From Phoronis australis (Eukaryota > Phoronida > Phoronidae), in contig NMRA01000225.1 in the NCBI GenBank assembly GCA_002633005.1, positions 371,137-435,136 of the forward strand: a DNA stretch of 64,000 nt. Direction: 5' to 3'. Below the pieces are notes generated by a model, which was not told where the DNA came from, made no database searches, and saw only the letters and a program-made list of their open reading frames with translations. A program made the translations under genes and the position numbers. This document shows, piece by piece, positions 62,831 to 64,000 of this stretch (position 1 is the first letter of the stretch; every line of letters begins with the position of its first letter).

Positions 62831-64000
62831 GTTTTCTGTATTTCTTTTCAAAACTGGTCAGAGTTTCTAAAACTCTCACAACTGCCATTGCAAACAGGTG
62901 ATACAGAATAGCTGACTTTGAAACAGGCACGCCATATTGAAATTCACATACACGACAGATGGCATTCACGTCTTTGGTGGAAAAGCATTCTGTGTCACCA
63001 CTTACAGATTCCGTGTAATGCTGACAAAAAGTTTCAATCTACCAGAAAAAGGCGTTTTAAGGCTTAAAAATGGGAAGGGTTGACAAACCATGTTGTGCTT
63101 GAATTTCTGTCCACCAAATGTGAGTAAAGAACAATCGAAAGTCACTTCCGTGCTCTTATTACTCTAGAGAGAGCCAATAAGATAAGTTCCTCCCCTATTT
63201 AAACCTGTTTTGTACCTGTATTCTGACTATGAGGTCACTTAGTTGGGACCACTCACTGAAGACTGCCTGCCGTTCAGTAACACTAGTACCCCTCTAAAAA
63301 GCAAGACTTCGCGAGATTACGTGAGGTATTGCCGTAACTGTGGGTGGAAGCTGGGAGTAATTCATTACAGTCCTAGGTGGAAGGGATTGCTTGGGTTGGA
63401 ACAAATTGAGTTGGTTTGTTATCTTGTAGTTTGAAGCCATGGTCGGTGTATATGGTGACCAGTTGGTTAGTTCATGGAACTGCATTTACGACACTGTTGT
63501 CAAATGCATCGTGAGACATTTATCAACTTCTATACTCAGTGCTGTAGTGGGGCGTAGGCGGACGTAGGCACAGCCAACCACCTTTTGGCATTTGAACGTA
63601 GCGCCTACGCACCGTAAGTTACTTTCAGTGCTCAAGGCGAGATGATTTTTTGAGGATTAAAAGCTAATCTTGTAAGAAATGACAATGCTTCAATGAACTT
63701 AGTTGCAGGCCGACATTTGGAAAATTCGATCTATCATCAGATCCCCAAATATAAAAGTACATTAAACGATTTTTGTCTATCTGAAATAAGTCTCAAGGAA
63801 ATTGATGAATTTCGGACAGTAAAAGGCTCAATTCTGTTTTCGTTTTACCTAGCTTAACAGAGCGAAATGCACCTATAACTAACGAAATTATAAAAATCGA
63901 CAAGTAGACAATTAATGATGACAAGAGAAGATGTATGGCGAAGATAACAACTCCGAGTGCGAATTAAAGTAATATTGATGAGCAGACATTAAATTATCAT
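62831..64000. other. Downstream intergenic sequence, no gene seen
   Basis: About 1.2 kb beyond the Shroom transcript. I see no coding exon or RNA gene. The only structured element is a small inverted repeat around 63549-63611. Confidence 0.6.
63549..63611. repeat. Small inverted repeat, CpG-rich
   Basis: GGGGCGTAGGCGG near 63549-63561 and GCGCCTACGCACC near 63601-63613 are partly inverted copies (core GCGTAGGCG / CGCCTACGC). A further GACGTAGGC and GAACGTAGCGCC lie inside. It could be a short foldback element. Confidence 0.6.

Noticed and set aside
1-64000. CRISPR array, operon or other prokaryotic system
   Set aside because: Splice sites, long introns, SINEs and MITEs show animal nuclear DNA; the tandem repeats present have no unique spacers of constant length.

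Overview
This is a 64 kb piece of an animal nuclear genome: AT-rich, with long introns and canonical GT-AG splice sites. It is almost entirely occupied by one gene on the + strand, a member of the Shroom family of actin- and Rho-kinase-binding regulators of apical constriction. Identification rests on the C-terminal ASD2 domain, rebuilt from five exons between about 58.0 and 61.7 kb and matching the vertebrate Shroom domain throughout, and on half of a PDZ domain at 5.1 kb. The species cannot be named. A PDZ-bearing Shroom with ASD2, many short DNA transposons, tRNA-derived SINE remnants, and two places that look like unmerged divergent haplotypes suggest a heterozygous, probably marine invertebrate (lophotrochozoan or invertebrate deuterostome). 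That is inference.

Layout. 1-5118: intron around a candidate 54-nt PDZ exon (2338-2391), with a 935-bp near-identical duplication joined by a single N at 4134. 5119-5267: second half of the PDZ domain; the gene's 5' exons must lie before the window. 11016-11095: an alternative first coding exon with its own ATG. Its donor phase (2) equals that of the PDZ exon, so both can splice to the shared exon at 33164. 11096-33163: a 22-kb intron with a Tc1/mariner-like MITE pair, short hairpin elements, a PIF/Harbinger transposase fragment and a second N-marked duplication. 38989-58285: four large exons (about 1390, 1515, 855 and 1077 nt) and two small ones encode a long low-complexity scaffold with proline-rich (FPPPP, LPPPP, PPLPPR) and tyrosine motifs. 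59310-61673: four small exons complete ASD2 and the stop. A 3'UTR with a 29-bp tandem repeat and possible poly(A) signals follows. The last 1.2 kb shows no gene.

The twelve exons from 11016 to the stop at 61671-61673 join with matching phase at all eleven junctions. They give 5877 nt, or 1958 residues. The PDZ form is at least 1981 residues from exon 5119, with its N-terminus outside the window. I found no other host gene. The THAP-domain fragment in the 58.3-59.3 kb intron lies inside a mobile element. No new multi-gene system is visible. The most useful observations are the PDZ/PDZ-less first-exon switch, the adaptor-motif clusters in the linker, a MITE that carries a THAP start codon with an ETS/CRE-type promoter motif, and the assembly breakpoints.
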